A DNA stretch of 64,000 nucleotides, from NCBI GenBank assembly GCA_014860005.1, contig JACZKP010000066.1, positions 10,861 to 74,860 of the forward strand, in the 5' to 3' direction. A model generated the notes under the pieces. The model was not told where the DNA came from and did no database searches. It was given only the letters and a program-made list of their open reading frames with translations. Below are positions 45,407 through 53,724 of this stretch, one piece after another. Each line of letters begins with the position of its first letter. The stretch's first letter is position 1. Origin of the DNA: Verrucomicrobiota bacterium (GTDB lineage: Bacteria; Verrucomicrobiota; Verrucomicrobiae; Limisphaerales; UBA11358). The position numbers and the translations under genes are program-made.

Positions 45407-45741
45407 TAATGGCGGTCGGGAAGATCGAACAGTTCGAGGGAAGGATTCCAAAGCAAATAACATCCACAATGGTCACACACCTGAATTCTGTCGCCCCGTT
45501 GCAACGCGAGCATCAGACTGCGGGGCGCGCTTGCCTGGCAAGCGTCGCACAGACCATCACTGCCAATCTCGGCCACCATCCTGCGTCCGCTGGCCCGGCA
45601 TCGGTTGTAGTAAGCCACAACGGGCGGCGGTAATTGCTTTTTCAGCAGTTCAGTCTCTTCCTGCGACGCGTTTCGTCCGGCCGCACGTTCCAGCTTCTCC
45701 AACTGGACCAGCGTATTAAGTATTTCATTTGTATCTTGCAT
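45406..45741 (-). CDS. C4-type zinc-ribbon protein
   Basis: 111 residues from the ATG at 45741. The N-terminal half is helical (QDTNEILNTLVQLEKLERAA) and the C-terminal part holds a four-cysteine zinc ribbon (CDAC ... CDHC) embedded in IGSDGLCDACQAS and IQVCDHCGCYLLW. The layout recalls the coiled-coil plus zinc-ribbon proteins that bind nucleic acid or chaperone partners. The stop overlaps the FkbM gene start. Confidence 0.75.
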   Translation of the reverse strand: MQDTNEILNTLVQLEKLERAAGRNASQEETELLKKQLPPPVVAYYNRCRASGRRMVAEIGSDGLCDACQASAPRSLMLALQRGDRIQVCDHCGCYLLWNPSLELFDLPDRH

Positions 45742-45941
45742 AAAACTTGGAAACGGTCTTACGGCCCTGTCTGATTTGGAGACCGTTTTTTCAGCACGGT
45801 TCGGGCAATCGTTCGGCCCGGTCCGCCATTCGTCTGTTTGTTGATTCGTGTGGCTGCGAGAATTTGCAGCCTCGAATTGCACGGGAGAGAGCCGGCGTCT
45901 AAACCACGCATGCTGGCTACGTGCAGTGTGCGTAGCTTAAC

Positions 45942-46798
45942 CTACCCCGCGGCCTTTTGAAAAGCAGTTTTTTGCCGCGAGAAAGCGTGACAGCGGCGAG
46001 GTTCAGAGGCGGACGGAAGTTTGAATCTCTCCAGATAAGGCAGACTCTGCTGCACCGCACGCAAAGAATTCAGTTCCAACACCACGCTCACGCGATCGGC
46101 CAGCGTGCGACTTGAAGTGATGATCCGTTTCCACGGTAGATTCCCCTCGCCGATGGCCAGAGACTGTCCGGGTCGCCGTGGTTGTCGTTCCAGTGCATGT
46201 GCGTGATGCGGGCGCGCAATCGGTCGAGCCAGGTTTCCACGCCGAAGTCGCTGTAAGCATGCGCGTGGGCGACATCCAGGCAAAGCCCGAGGCGCGGATG
46301 ATGAATGGCCCGCAGCAGACGCTCAAAAATCTGCGGCGACGGTTCCCACATATTTTCCAAAGCGATTTGTAATCTGGGCCACGCCTCCGCCATTTGCGGC
46401 CAAAACACCGCGTGCCGCTCCACAAACTCGTCTTCATATTGGCGCACGGGAACGAGCGGGTTGAACCCGGTGTGAAACACCACCATCTGACATCCGAGCC
46501 GGCTCGCCGTTTCGAGATCACGCTCAATGCGATCCCGCGCCACCGCGGCAATCGCCGGATCCGCGCTATGCACCGCCAGGTCAATGAACGCGCCGTGATA
46601 GGAAAGTCGCCCGGGAAAGCCGCGCAACGCGGTGGTCAACCGACGTTCAATCCGCGTGCGCAGCTGCTCATCTTCGAGCGCCGGGCCGCTGGCAAACGCG
46701 GCGACCTCGATACCGAACTGATGTTCCTTCGCAAAGGCAATTTTCTCGGCGAAATCTTCCGCGCCAATCGGAATGGAGAATTGATAATGATCCGGCAT
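45942..46798 (-). pseudogene. TIM-barrel sugar isomerase/epimerase-like gene with a one-base frameshift
   Basis: The product starts at the ATG at 46798 (MPDHYQFSIPIGAEDF) and runs in one frame through the barrel (IALENMWEPSPQIFERLL, LGLCLDVAHAHAYSDF, RITHMHWNDNHGDPDSLW). It then leaves the homologous frame near 46154-46156. The expected continuation (IGEGNLPWKRII to a stop at 45942) is in the next frame; one inserted base restores it. In the first frame the product ends at 46088 after 36 unrelated residues. It belongs to the xylose-isomerase-like (AP endonuclease 2) superfamily. Either a real inactivating deletion or a sequencing error at the GGCC. Confidence 0.85.
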
Positions 46799-47012
46799 AA
46801 CGCTTGCGTTGGTTGCACTGACCAAGCAAGCCAGACTGCGGCGGCGCCGTCGCGCAGAACGCGCGCGGTTAAGGAGTGCCCGATGACAGAAATTAGCGAA
46901 AGTGGCCTGCCGTAGCAAGCGGGGCTTTTACCGCTCACATTGCTCCTCTTGATGGCGACGTCAAAAGCGGCGGCTTGACGTTTGCCTCATCGCGTGATTC
47001 CTATTCACGTCA

Positions 47013-47336
47013 ATGAAACCGCTCAATCTCGAAAAGTTGCGAGAAGCGGTTCGTGCCGGCAGCGTCGAATGGCGCAAGCACGCGCTGCAACGAATGGCGG
47101 AGTGGAACATCCTCCAAGCAGCGGCGCTCAATGTGGTGCTGACCGGCGAGCATGTCCGCGATTACCCCGAAGACAAACCATTCGCCTCGGCGCTTTTTCT
47201 GGGCTACGATGGCTCGCGTCCGTTGCACGTCGTCGCGGCGGTGGACGAAACTGCGGCGCAGGCGTTCATCATCACCGTCTATGAGCCGTCTTTGGACGTG
47301 TTTGAAGCGGATTACAAAACAAAGCGAAAAACATGA
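47013..47336 (+). CDS. DUF4258 protein, toxin-like
   Basis: 107 residues (KHALQRMAEWNILQAAALNV, YPEDKPFASALFLGYDGSRP, LHVVAAVDETAAQAFIITVY), the DUF4258 pattern related to the RelE/MqsR fold. The stop overlaps the next gene's ATG (ATGA), which encodes a YgiT/MqsA-type zinc-finger protein, a combination known from many bacterial chromosomes as a putative toxin-antitoxin pair. The toxin would be an mRNA endonuclease; activity cannot be seen. Confidence 0.85.
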   Translation: MKPLNLEKLREAVRAGSVEWRKHALQRMAEWNILQAAALNVVLTGEHVRDYPEDKPFASALFLGYDGSRPLHVVAAVDETAAQAFIITVYEPSLDVFEADYKTKRKT

Positions 47337-47572
47337 GCATTTCATCGCAAGTTTGCCCGGTGTGCGGCGGACGGAAATCACCCGGCACGACCACCTTCAG
47401 CGCCGACATTGGCAGCGGCGTGGTGGTGGTGCGACACGTCCGCGCAACTGTTTGCCAGCAATGCGGCGAGGAATGGATTGACAACGCCACCGCCCAACAG
47501 TTGGAAGCCATCGTCGCCGAGGCTCGCGTCAAAAAACGGCAGATGGAAGTGACCGACATGGCCGCGGCATGA
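47333..47572 (+). CDS. YgiT/MqsA-type zinc-finger antitoxin
   Basis: 79 residues. Two CxxC pairs (CPVCGG and CQQCGEEW) form the zinc-binding module characteristic of MqsA N-terminal domains. The C-terminal tail (IVAEARVKKRQMEVTD) is short and lacks the full HTH domain of MqsA. It is translated from an ATGA overlap with the DUF4258 toxin. It probably neutralises it by direct contact. Confidence 0.85.
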   Translation: MSISSQVCPVCGGRKSPGTTTFSADIGSGVVVVRHVRATVCQQCGEEWIDNATAQQLEAIVAEARVKKRQMEVTDMAAA

Positions 47573-47680
47573 CGCAGGCGGGCTTCTCATCTGCTGCATC
47601 GGGCGACCTCGCCCGATGCAAATCTCCTCACCCTTTCTCGCAACCGGCAAAGAGTTCGTTCGCGAACTCGCAGTGCATTG

Positions 47681-47710
47681 AACCGCTGATGGACGCTGAT
47701 TCACGCTGAT
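47681..47710 (+). repeat. 30-base direct repeat, copy 1
   Basis: It starts AACCGCTGATGGACGCTGAT and matches 48043-48072 at 26 of 30 positions. The core GACGCTGATTCACGCT is identical in both copies. Confidence 0.85.
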
Positions 47711-48042
47711 ACCTCCTTCTCCGCGCCTCGGCCGGGGGATTTCCTTCTCCGCTTTGGGGAGACTTGAACCGCTTGAGAAGCGGCTCAAGGAGTTTGGTAG
47801 AACCAAAGCCCGCAGGGCCGAACGAGCGGGGCGTGAGTGAGTCAACGTGGCCGGAGGCCGGATGAGGTGCGGCGCACAAACTCATATCCCATGCGCCGAG
47901 GGTGAGGTGTCGAACTTGACTCAACCACTGATTCGTTGATGCCGGAGCACCGGTCTCCCGACCCGGCATGATTCAACCGCGGAAGACGCGAACCACGCGA
48001 ACCAGTCTCAACCACAAAGAATGCAAGGAACACAAAGACATC

Positions 48043-48072
48043 AACCGCCAATAGACGCTGATTCACGCTAAT
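48043..48072 (+). repeat. 30-base direct repeat, copy 2
   Basis: It starts AACCGCCAATAGACGCTGAT; same orientation as the copy at 47681. It lies within a stretch of AACCGCGAA/CACAAAG-like sequence typical of degenerate spacer repeats. Confidence 0.85.
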
Positions 48073-48119
48073 GAACTCGCCGCTTTGCAGCCAGCGCTCG
48101 CTTCGCTATCCTCCCGCCC

Positions 48120-50867
48120 ATGCCGGAAGCGGAATCCTCCGAATCGAAATCTAACGGATCGGCGCTGGGGTTTGAAGCCCATCTCTGGGCCGCTGCCGGG
48201 CAGGCAGTGCCGGCATTCTCATCCGTGAACGATGCCCCTCGCTCGCGGGAGCGGAAGATGTTCCGCGCCCATCGGATTTCCTTCTCCGCATCGGACCCGT
48301 CCTCCGTAGTCCCGCACGCGGGATGGAGGGAGGATGGGGAGAAGGTGGCGAAGCCGGATGAGGTGTTCCGGGGAGTGGATGGAGTGAATCCAAACGCCGC
48401 GGCGGCAACCGGTGGGGCAGGCTCGCCCGCCGTTGACCCGATTCGTGCGGCGCTGAATGACATCGTCACATGGTCGGCTGATACGCCTCCTCTCCCCGCT
48501 TGGCAGCGCGACGCATTGCGTCGTCTGTATGCGCAACAGAAGCTCTCGGCGTCTGACGTGGATGATCTCTATGTGCTATGCCGCCAAGTCCACGACTTGC
48601 TCCACGCGGGCGAAACGCCGCTGACGGCGCAACCGCTCGACGCGAGCCATGTTCCCGCGGACTGGAACACGGGCGGTGTCGTTGCGCTGAAATCAATCGG
48701 CCATGCGAAGAACGTCAACGCACTGGCTGACGACCAGACTCTGAATTTCGCGGAAGTCGGGCTGACCGTTGTTTACGGCGACAATGGCGCTGGCAAGTCG
48801 GGGTACGGACGTGTGCTTAAACGCGCGTGCCGTGCTCGTGACCAAGAGGACATTTTGACGAACGCCTACGCTACGCCGAGCGGGAAGCCGACGGCTCGAA
48901 TCAAGCATTCGGTGGCCGGCACGGCTCAGCCAGAAGTCGCGTGGCAGGATGGCGTGGCGGCAAGCCCAGACCTCTCCAACATCAGCGTCTTCGACTCCAA
49001 GTGTGCTTTGGTCCACGTGGGCGGACCGAACGAGTTGGCATACACGCCCGTTCCGCTTCAGTTACTACAAGCATTGGCAGACATCGTCCGCGACTTTGCC
49101 AGCAGACTGAAAGCGAAGAAGAGCGCCCTCGAAGGCCAAGTCCCATCATTTCGCAAGAAGCCCCTGTCGCGTGACGGGACGGCAGTTCAGCAACTCATCC
49201 TCGGGCTCTCCGCAGCGACGCAGGCGACAGCGATTACGTCGTTGGCGCAAATGTCGGTCCGCGAAACGCAGCGACTCGAACAGCTAAAGCGTGACTTGGC
49301 ATCCGACCCGGCGAAAGAAATCCGAAAGCTGAAGGCGCTGAAGCAACGTGTGGAGGAACTGGCAAAAGCCGTGACTGCTTCTGAATCAGTTTTGCTTCCC
49401 GCCAAGGCGGACGAGTTGCGCCAGCTCTTGGTGACCGCGAAGGACAAATCAACGGCAGCACAGTTGGCGGCGACCGAGGCATTCAACCGAGAACCACTGC
49501 CGCAAGCGGGTTCGGAAGTGTGGAAATCGCTCTGGGAAGCAGCGCGTGCATTCTCAAAGCAGGAGGCTTACCCAGACCACCCGTTCCCCCGCACAATCGA
49601 CGGTGCAGTTTGCGTGCTTTGCCAGCAGCCGCTCTCGCCGGAGGCAGCGACTCGCCTGACCGCGTTTGAGAAATTCGTTCAGCAAAAGGTTCAGCAGGCC
49701 GTGGAAGAGGCCCGGCGCGCTGTTCAGAACTGGAAGGACACAATCAAGGGTAGCTGTGTCACCGATGAAGCATTGGCCGAGGCCGTGCGGATGCTGGGTG
49801 ATGAATCGGACCAGCCGGCGCTTTGCGGGAAGGTCGCCCGCACCCTCACGAAAGCGCGAGTGCGGGGGAGAAAGTTCATCGCGGCGACTGACCCTGCGCT
49901 CGTGGAAACGCCACAGCCGGTGGCGAGCATTGCAGCGCAACTGACCGAAATCACTGGTCGTTTGGATGAGCGAATCGGCGAGTTCCAAAAATCATCCGAC
50001 CCCGTCCAACGAAAGCTCCAAGAGAATGAATTGCGCGGTCTCGAAGACCGTGTCTGGCTTGCAGGTATTCAAGCTGATGTCGAAGCTGAGATTGCCCGAC
50101 TGGAGAAGGTTGCCGCTTTTGCTTCAGCCATGCAGGACGCCGATACGAACCGAATCACGCGGAAGACGACCGAGTTGTCGAAGACTCTTGTCACGAATAC
50201 GATTCGGGACGCGTTCGCGGCTGAGACAACGGCGTTGAGCATCTCCGACCGTCGGCTCGAACTCACCCAGGAGGCGAGCGGCTACGGTTCGACGAAGTTC
50301 AAAGTCTCGCTGGTCCGCAACCCGAAGGCGAAAGTCGCCAGCGTCTTGAGCGAAGGCGAGCACCGGTGCGTCGCGCTGGCAGCGTTTCTGGCTGAGTTGT
50401 CCACGGCTCACAATCGGTCCGGCGTCATCTTCGACGACCCTGTTTCATCCCTCGACCACAACTACCGAGAATTGGTAGCGGCACGCTTGGTGAAGGAGGC
50501 TGCGAGTGGCCGTCAGGTCATCGTCTTCACGCATGACATTCCGTTTCTGATGATGTTGGACGAGGAGTCTCGCAATGCCTCACTCACACCAAATTACCAG
50601 TGCGTTAACCGCGCCGAAGACCGCGCTGGGATTTGCGTCCAGGGAGCACCCTCGAAAGCTCAATCCGCTCCCGAGATTGCGGACAAGGTGGATAGGAGAT
50701 TGGCTGCGTCGCGAGCTTTGCTCGCCGCTGGTCAGCTCGACGAATGGGCGGACCACGTCAAGGCGATGGCGGGACGCTTAGATGAGATGGCGGATACATA
50801 CACCCGTGACGCACACACCGTCAATACCCAACGTTGGGTTTTTGAAGGGTTTTTGAAGGGTATTTGA
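48120..50867 (+). CDS. SMC/RecF-like AAA ATPase with zinc-hook-like CxxC, probably phage-defence-type
   Basis: 915 residues if read from the ATG at 48120. The ATPase part is clear: P-loop GDNGAGKSG (~220-228), an ABC-type signature VLSEGEHRCVALAAFLAEL, Walker B VIFDDPVSSLDHN and a switch His in VIFTHDIPF. Between them lies a coiled-coil arm with CVLCQQPL, reminiscent of a zinc hook. The layout resembles the RloC/PrrC-like and AAA_13 ATPases that act in defence or DNA repair. The first ~85 residues overlap a spacer repeat and are unlikely to be native; GTG at 48375 or 48384 is a likelier start. The C-terminus ends in an 11-base tandem repeat, about 120 residues past the Walker B region. Confidence 0.85.
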   Translation: MPEAESSESKSNGSALGFEAHLWAAAGQAVPAFSSVNDAPRSRERKMFRAHRISFSASDPSSVVPHAGWREDGEKVAKPDEVFRGVDGVNPNAAAATGGAGSPAVDPIRAALNDIVTWSADTPPLPAWQRDALRRLYAQQKLSASDVDDLYVLCRQVHDLLHAGETPLTAQPLDASHVPADWNTGGVVALKSIGHAKNVNALADDQTLNFAEVGLTVVYGDNGAGKSGYGRVLKRACRARDQEDILTNAYATPSGKPTARIKHSVAGTAQPEVAWQDGVAASPDLSNISVFDSKCALVHVGGPNELAYTPVPLQLLQALADIVRDFASRLKAKKSALEGQVPSFRKKPLSRDGTAVQQLILGLSAATQATAITSLAQMSVRETQRLEQLKRDLASDPAKEIRKLKALKQRVEELAKAVTASESVLLPAKADELRQLLVTAKDKSTAAQLAATEAFNREPLPQAGSEVWKSLWEAARAFSKQEAYPDHPFPRTIDGAVCVLCQQPLSPEAATRLTAFEKFVQQKVQQAVEEARRAVQNWKDTIKGSCVTDEALAEAVRMLGDESDQPALCGKVARTLTKARVRGRKFIAATDPALVETPQPVASIAAQLTEITGRLDERIGEFQKSSDPVQRKLQENELRGLEDRVWLAGIQADVEAEIARLEKVAAFASAMQDADTNRITRKTTELSKTLVTNTIRDAFAAETTALSISDRRLELTQEASGYGSTKFKVSLVRNPKAKVASVLSEGEHRCVALAAFLAELSTAHNRSGVIFDDPVSSLDHNYRELVAARLVKEAASGRQVIVFTHDIPFLMMLDEESRNASLTPNYQCVNRAEDRAGICVQGAPSKAQSAPEIADKVDRRLAASRALLAAGQLDEWADHVKAMAGRLDEMADTYTRDAHTVNTQRWVFEGFLKGI

Positions 50868-50879
50868 CGGGTGTTTGAT
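50836..50879 (+). repeat. Four tandem 11-base units at the 3' end of the ATPase gene
   Basis: Units are GGGTTTTTGAA twice, then GGGTATTTGAC and GGGTGTTTGAT. The stop codon of the ATPase frame (50865-50867) lies inside the third unit. The last part, TTTGACGGGTGTTTGATGGA, recurs as TTTGACGGGTATTTGATGGA at 50951-50970. Confidence 0.9.
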
Positions 50880-51109
50880 GGAACGCGGGAAAACGAACCA
50901 TCCCCGGCGAGGAAACTGTAGAAATCCCCGAGAAATGAAGGGGAAACGTGTTTGACGGGTATTTGATGGAATGAGCGGTCACGCCTCCACCGAAGGCCAG
51001 CAAGCGCCGCGCACCCTGCGGGAGCGTAGAGGGAACAGCGTTCGCGTGTTTGGCGTGGTTCGCGGTTGCCATTGCGCTCCTGTGCGTTCATTCGCGGTTT
51101 ACACGCCGG
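50868..51109. other. Short spacer between convergent ATPase and HelD-like genes
   Basis: No gene. It holds the last tandem unit, the second copy of the TTTGACGGGT element (50951-50970) and GC-rich sequence of the dispersed-repeat type. No obvious terminator hairpin is seen. Confidence 0.6.
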
Positions 51110-53203
51110 TCAATTTACCGCCGCCGCCAGAAAGGACGAGGGCTTGCCGACGTGTGTCAGGTGCAGCCGGTGCATGGCGCGCGTGCAGGCCACGTAAAGC
51201 ATGTGCCGGTCAATCACGGTGCGGTAATTCTCCGCTGTGCAGTGCGGCACAATCACCTGGTCGAACTCCAGGCCCTTGGCCAGATGCGCCGTGGCGATGA
51301 TGATGCCGCTGCGAAAGACGGTGCTGCGGGCATTGAGCAAGTGAATCCTGTCGCTCACGTCGCGAAGGTGTTCGTGCAGCGCGTCGGCCTGGTCCTGTGT
51401 TTTGCAGACGATGCCCAGCGAATGATGGTCGGAGGCCAGAAAATCCTTCACGGCCTGCCGGATTTGCTCTTGCTCGTGCCCCATGTCCTTGCAGGCGATG
51501 ATTTCCGGCCGGTCGCCGTGGCGTTCGATGGGTTCGAGGTGCGGGTTGCGGTTGATCCGTTGCGCCAGTTCGGTGATCTCAATCGTGGAGCGGTAGCTCT
51601 TGTTCATGTACATGCACCGGGCCTCGGGCAGAATCTCCTTGATGGACTCCGCCGACGAGGAACTGAGCGGGTTCACAGACTGGTTGTAATCGCCGAGGAT
51701 TGTCTTCTTGCACGGAAACAGGCGCGCGAGGACGCGGTATTGCACCGGTGTGTAATCCTGCATTTCATCCACGACGAGATGCTTGATTTGGTGGTGTGGG
51801 GTCGCGCCCTCCAGTTGCAGCTTGAGATAGATGAGCGGGAAGACGTCCGCATATTCGTATTCGCCGCCTTTGGCGCGGTGCAACAAGTCGGGCCGGTCCA
51901 GCCAGATGAATAAATTCTCGTAGAGCGCGTGGAGGTCGGTGTTGCCCATCATCTTCTTGAGTTGCGTCCGCAGCGCGGCGCGCTGCTTGCCGGTAATGGC
52001 CATCTCATGCCGCGTGCGCATGTGGTCCACCACGGCTTCGGTGACTTCATTGAGTTGCTGCGCGAACGGCATCGGGCCGCAGGCTTGAAAACGCGTCGCG
52101 ATCCAGTCCGCCGGTACGGTGTGTTTGCCGAACGTAAGGTCTTTCGCCCGCACTCTCCGGTTGCTGATCGTCCGCGCGTATTCCTCCAGTTCATCCAGGA
52201 ACGCCGGCGTGGCTTTGAATTGAATCCTCTTGGCGTATTTCTGGTCGCCTTTCTTTTCTCCTGCGCGCAACAGGGCAGCGACCTGTTCGGCAAAGGTTTG
52301 AAACTTCACGTCCTCGCCGAGCAACTGCGTGGCCAGCGCCTCCATCGTCGTCTCGCGAATCATCTCCTCGCCCAATTCCGGCAACACCTGTGAGATGTAG
52401 TGTGCGAACACCTTGTTCGGCGAGATGATCAGGATGTCGCTAGAGCGGATGGTGTCCTTGAACCGGTAGAGCAGGAACGCGATGCGATGGAGCGCGATGG
52501 ACGTTTTGCCCGAACCCGCCGCGCCCTGGATGATGAGCGCGGAGGCGGATTCGTCGCGGATGATGGCGTTCTGGTCGCGCTGGATCGTGGCGACGATGTT
52601 CTTCATCTTGTCGTCCGAAGCGCGGCTCAACTCGCGTTGCAACACGTCGTCGTGGATGTTCAACGATGTCTCCAGCATGAACACCAGTTCACCCTTCTCG
52701 ATCTTGTATTGGCGTTTGCGCTCCAGCCGGCAATCCACGCGGCCCTCGGGTGTGTCGTAAAACGCCTCGCCCGTCTCAAAGTCGTAGAACAGGCTGGAAA
52801 TCGGCGCGCGCCAGTCGTGAACCAGCGGCCCGCCACCGCCAGCATCGTCCTGAAAGGAATGGATTCCGATATAGACCGGCTGGGAGAGTGAGTGGCCGTT
52901 GCGCACATCCACGCGCCCGAAATACGGCGAACGGAACAGCTTCACGAGGCGCTTGCGCTGCGCCTCGCCGTGTTTGCCGGTCGCCACGATCTGGTCCACG
53001 GCCTGGCGCACGGTAATTTTTTCAGCGTGATCCATGTCACCTTTGTGCTCATGTAAAAAGGCTTTCAGTTTGACCATCTCCCTGTGCCGGGCGCTGACCT
53101 CCTGGGTGAGGTATTGCAGCGCGTCTCCGATTTTGGCGGTGACGCGCACCGCGTGAGTGCGTTCGTCGGTTTCCGTCGGATTAAAACAGTTGTCGTTCGT
53201 CAT
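51110..53203 (-). CDS. HelD-like superfamily 1 (UvrD/Rep-type) helicase
   Basis: 697 residues. The N-terminal ~90 residues are a charged, coiled-coil-prone arm (HREMVKLKAFLHEHKGDMDH), as in HelD, which inserts into RNA polymerase and releases it from DNA using ATP. The motor has motif I GAAGSGKTSIALHRIAFLLY, motif II LVVDEMQDYTPVQ, GDYNQSVNP (motif III) and ATAHLAKGLEFDQVIVPH plus VACTRAMHRLHL (motifs V/VI). A conserved HDWRAPISSLFYDFETG block after the arm is typical of HelD. Known HelD proteins come mainly from Firmicutes and Actinobacteria. The gene is convergent with the ATPase gene and stands alone. Confidence 0.85.
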   Translation of the reverse strand: MTNDNCFNPTETDERTHAVRVTAKIGDALQYLTQEVSARHREMVKLKAFLHEHKGDMDHAEKITVRQAVDQIVATGKHGEAQRKRLVKLFRSPYFGRVDVRNGHSLSQPVYIGIHSFQDDAGGGGPLVHDWRAPISSLFYDFETGEAFYDTPEGRVDCRLERKRQYKIEKGELVFMLETSLNIHDDVLQRELSRASDDKMKNIVATIQRDQNAIIRDESASALIIQGAAGSGKTSIALHRIAFLLYRFKDTIRSSDILIISPNKVFAHYISQVLPELGEEMIRETTMEALATQLLGEDVKFQTFAEQVAALLRAGEKKGDQKYAKRIQFKATPAFLDELEEYARTISNRRVRAKDLTFGKHTVPADWIATRFQACGPMPFAQQLNEVTEAVVDHMRTRHEMAITGKQRAALRTQLKKMMGNTDLHALYENLFIWLDRPDLLHRAKGGEYEYADVFPLIYLKLQLEGATPHHQIKHLVVDEMQDYTPVQYRVLARLFPCKKTILGDYNQSVNPLSSSSAESIKEILPEARCMYMNKSYRSTIEITELAQRINRNPHLEPIERHGDRPEIIACKDMGHEQEQIRQAVKDFLASDHHSLGIVCKTQDQADALHEHLRDVSDRIHLLNARSTVFRSGIIIATAHLAKGLEFDQVIVPHCTAENYRTVIDRHMLYVACTRAMHRLHLTHVGKPSSFLAAAVN

Positions 53204-53724
53204 CTCGTTAGTGTTCTGCGGCCCGCGGCGTTGAAATCAATTGCTGAACCAGGCAAAGGCCCGGAGTCCGTCTTGGGGAATCGGCGACCGGCGTTGAGCC
53301 GTGCGAAGAACCACCTGAGCCAGGCTGACCAACACGGGACTAGTTTTCACTGATCCCGCCCGGCGGAGCGCAGTATAAAGTGGTTCCCCGGCGGGACAAG
53401 CGTTGAATTAGCCGCAACCCGCACGCGTCAATTCCATGCCGGTTCATCGTGAAGACATTCATCGTGAAGAAAGTTGCAGAATTAAAATCTGCGCTTAGGG
53501 TGGAATCGCACATAGCAAGCCTGCGTTTATTCGCCAGCTCTCTCCTGTGCGTCCCGGCTGAGTCTGCGTCGGGCAACCAAACCAAACATGAACCTGAGGC
53601 TGGGTGAAATCCCATGGGCACATCGCTCCGGCCGGATGGCACGGGAACTCCAGGCTTTGCTGGGAAATGCCAGGCCGTCCGGAGCCGTGCCGGAACCGCC
53701 CGCCTCTCATCCGTGAGTGAAAAA
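53204..53724. other. Divergent intergenic region between the helicase and the ThuA gene
   Basis: About 520 bases with no credible gene. On the minus strand a promoter-like pair is present (see 53372-53399). A 13-base direct repeat TTCATCGTGAAGA occurs at 53443-53455 and 53458-53470, two bases apart. Nothing else stands out. Confidence 0.6.
53372..53399 (-). promoter_or_regulatory. Possible sigma-70 promoter of the HelD-like gene
   Basis: Read on the minus strand: TTGTCC at 53399-53394, a 16-base gap and TATACT at 53377-53372, about 170 bases before the start of the helicase gene. The -10 is close to consensus and the -35 fair. The 5' distance is long, so this is tentative. Confidence 0.35.

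Larger units (their letters stand above)
47573..48119. other. Repeat-filled spacer upstream of the SMC-like ATPase gene
   Basis: About 550 bases without a plausible gene. It contains two copies of a 30-base repeat (47681-47710 and 48043-48072) and the first copy of GGATTTCCTTCTCCGC (47737-47752) and GCCGGATGAGGTG (47857-47869). Both of these recur inside the start of the downstream reading frame. Confidence 0.7.

Noticed and set aside
48120..53203. A Gabija-like defence pair (ATPase plus UvrD-type helicase)
   Set aside because: The two genes face each other rather than forming an operon, the ATPase shows no TOPRIM nuclease domain, and the helicase matches HelD rather than GajB.
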